Shown in pieces: positions 16,073 to 16,164 of a DNA stretch of 16,164 nt; within the stretch, counting starts at the first letter, position 1, and each line of letters starts with the position of its first letter. Source of the stretch: CAYYAU01 sp964469765 [NCBI: uncultured Clostridia bacterium] (GTDB taxonomy: Bacteria > UBA6262 > WVXT01 > CAYYAU01). The notes below the pieces were generated by a model. That model did not search any database. It was not told the origin of the DNA and saw only the letters and a list, made by a program, of their open reading frames with translations. The position numbers and the translations under genes were made by a program. The stretch spans positions 1-16,164 of the forward strand of contig CAYYAU010000007.1 of NCBI GenBank assembly GCA_964469765.1, in the 5' to 3' direction.

Positions 16073-16164
16073 TTATTTTATAATAACAAGCTTTCCTGAT
16101 TTATGTTTCTTTTTGTTTTTAATATAATAAATATAAACACCACTTACAACATCCTCTCCATTCT
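16073..16164 (-). CDS. C-terminus of a probable secreted/surface protein with T9SS/FlgD-Ig-like sorting tail (5' end outside window)
   Basis: An open frame enters from the window edge and ends with TAA at 16075-16073, leaving 29 visible residues: NGEDVVSGVYIYYI, a basic stretch KNKKKHKS, then GKLVIIK at the very end. The pattern D-x-x-SGVY-x-Y followed after about 15 residues by GK-x-VIIK is that of the C-terminal FlgD-Ig-like or type A sorting domains found on exported proteins of Bacteroidota and several candidate phyla. The fragment is short, so the family is likely but the protein's main function is unknown. Confidence 0.7.
   Translation of the reverse strand, partial: NGEDVVSGVYIYYIKNKKKHKSGKLVIIK

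Overview
The window is AT-rich bacterial DNA (roughly one third G+C by eye) with tightly packed genes, no phage or insertion-sequence genes, no CRISPR array and no RNA genes that I can recognise. The host cannot be named from sequence alone. A spermidine synthase of the Thermus type, an arginine-decarboxylase-like enzyme, a FeoB-type iron transporter and a C-terminal tail of the surface-protein sorting type (GVYIYYI ... GKLVIIK) suggest a deep-branching, probably anaerobic and possibly thermophilic bacterium, perhaps of a candidate phylum. This is inference.

Layout. (1) 1-1104, plus strand: the C-terminal part of a ferrous iron transporter (feoB). (2) 1159-4528, plus strand: a polyamine operon with its own promoter (TTGACT-17-TATATT) and a clear terminator. 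It holds S-adenosylmethionine decarboxylase (speD), an aminopropyltransferase (speE), a fold-type I amino-acid decarboxylase (speA-like) and a DksA/TraR zinc-finger regulator, with 4-bp overlaps at speD/speE and speA/dksA-like. (3) 4568-13675, plus strand: a five-gene disaccharide operon of about 9 kb with a good promoter (TTTACT-17-TATATT). It encodes trehalose-6-phosphate synthase (GT20), a fusion of a beta-phosphoglucomutase-like HAD domain with trehalose-6-phosphate phosphatase, two GH65 enzymes of different subtypes, and a GT4 glycosyltransferase. (4) 13699-15922, minus strand: a TPR-metallopeptidase gene and a sodium/calcium exchanger-type gene overlapping by 17 bp, with a promoter (TTGACT-17-TACAAT) upstream. 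(5) 16073-16164, minus strand: the last 29 codons of a probable secreted or surface protein.

How the genes fit together. In the polyamine operon the decarboxylase would supply agmatine (or putrescine) and SpeD the aminopropyl donor. SpeE resembles the Thermus enzyme that uses agmatine, so an N1-aminopropylagmatine route is likely. In the sugar operon GT20 and OtsB would make trehalose. A GH65 phosphorylase would split it to beta-glucose 1-phosphate and glucose, and the beta-PGM domain would return the former to glucose 6-phosphate, so synthesis and recovery are encoded together.

Most notable: the betaPGM-OtsB gene and the following GH65 gene lie in the same reading frame, separated only by one TAA and five sense codons. 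Their order and summed length match the single mycobacterial three-domain protein Rv2006 (OtsB1). The ribosome-binding site and start codon of the betaPGM-OtsB gene also sit in the loop of a 9-11 bp perfect stem.
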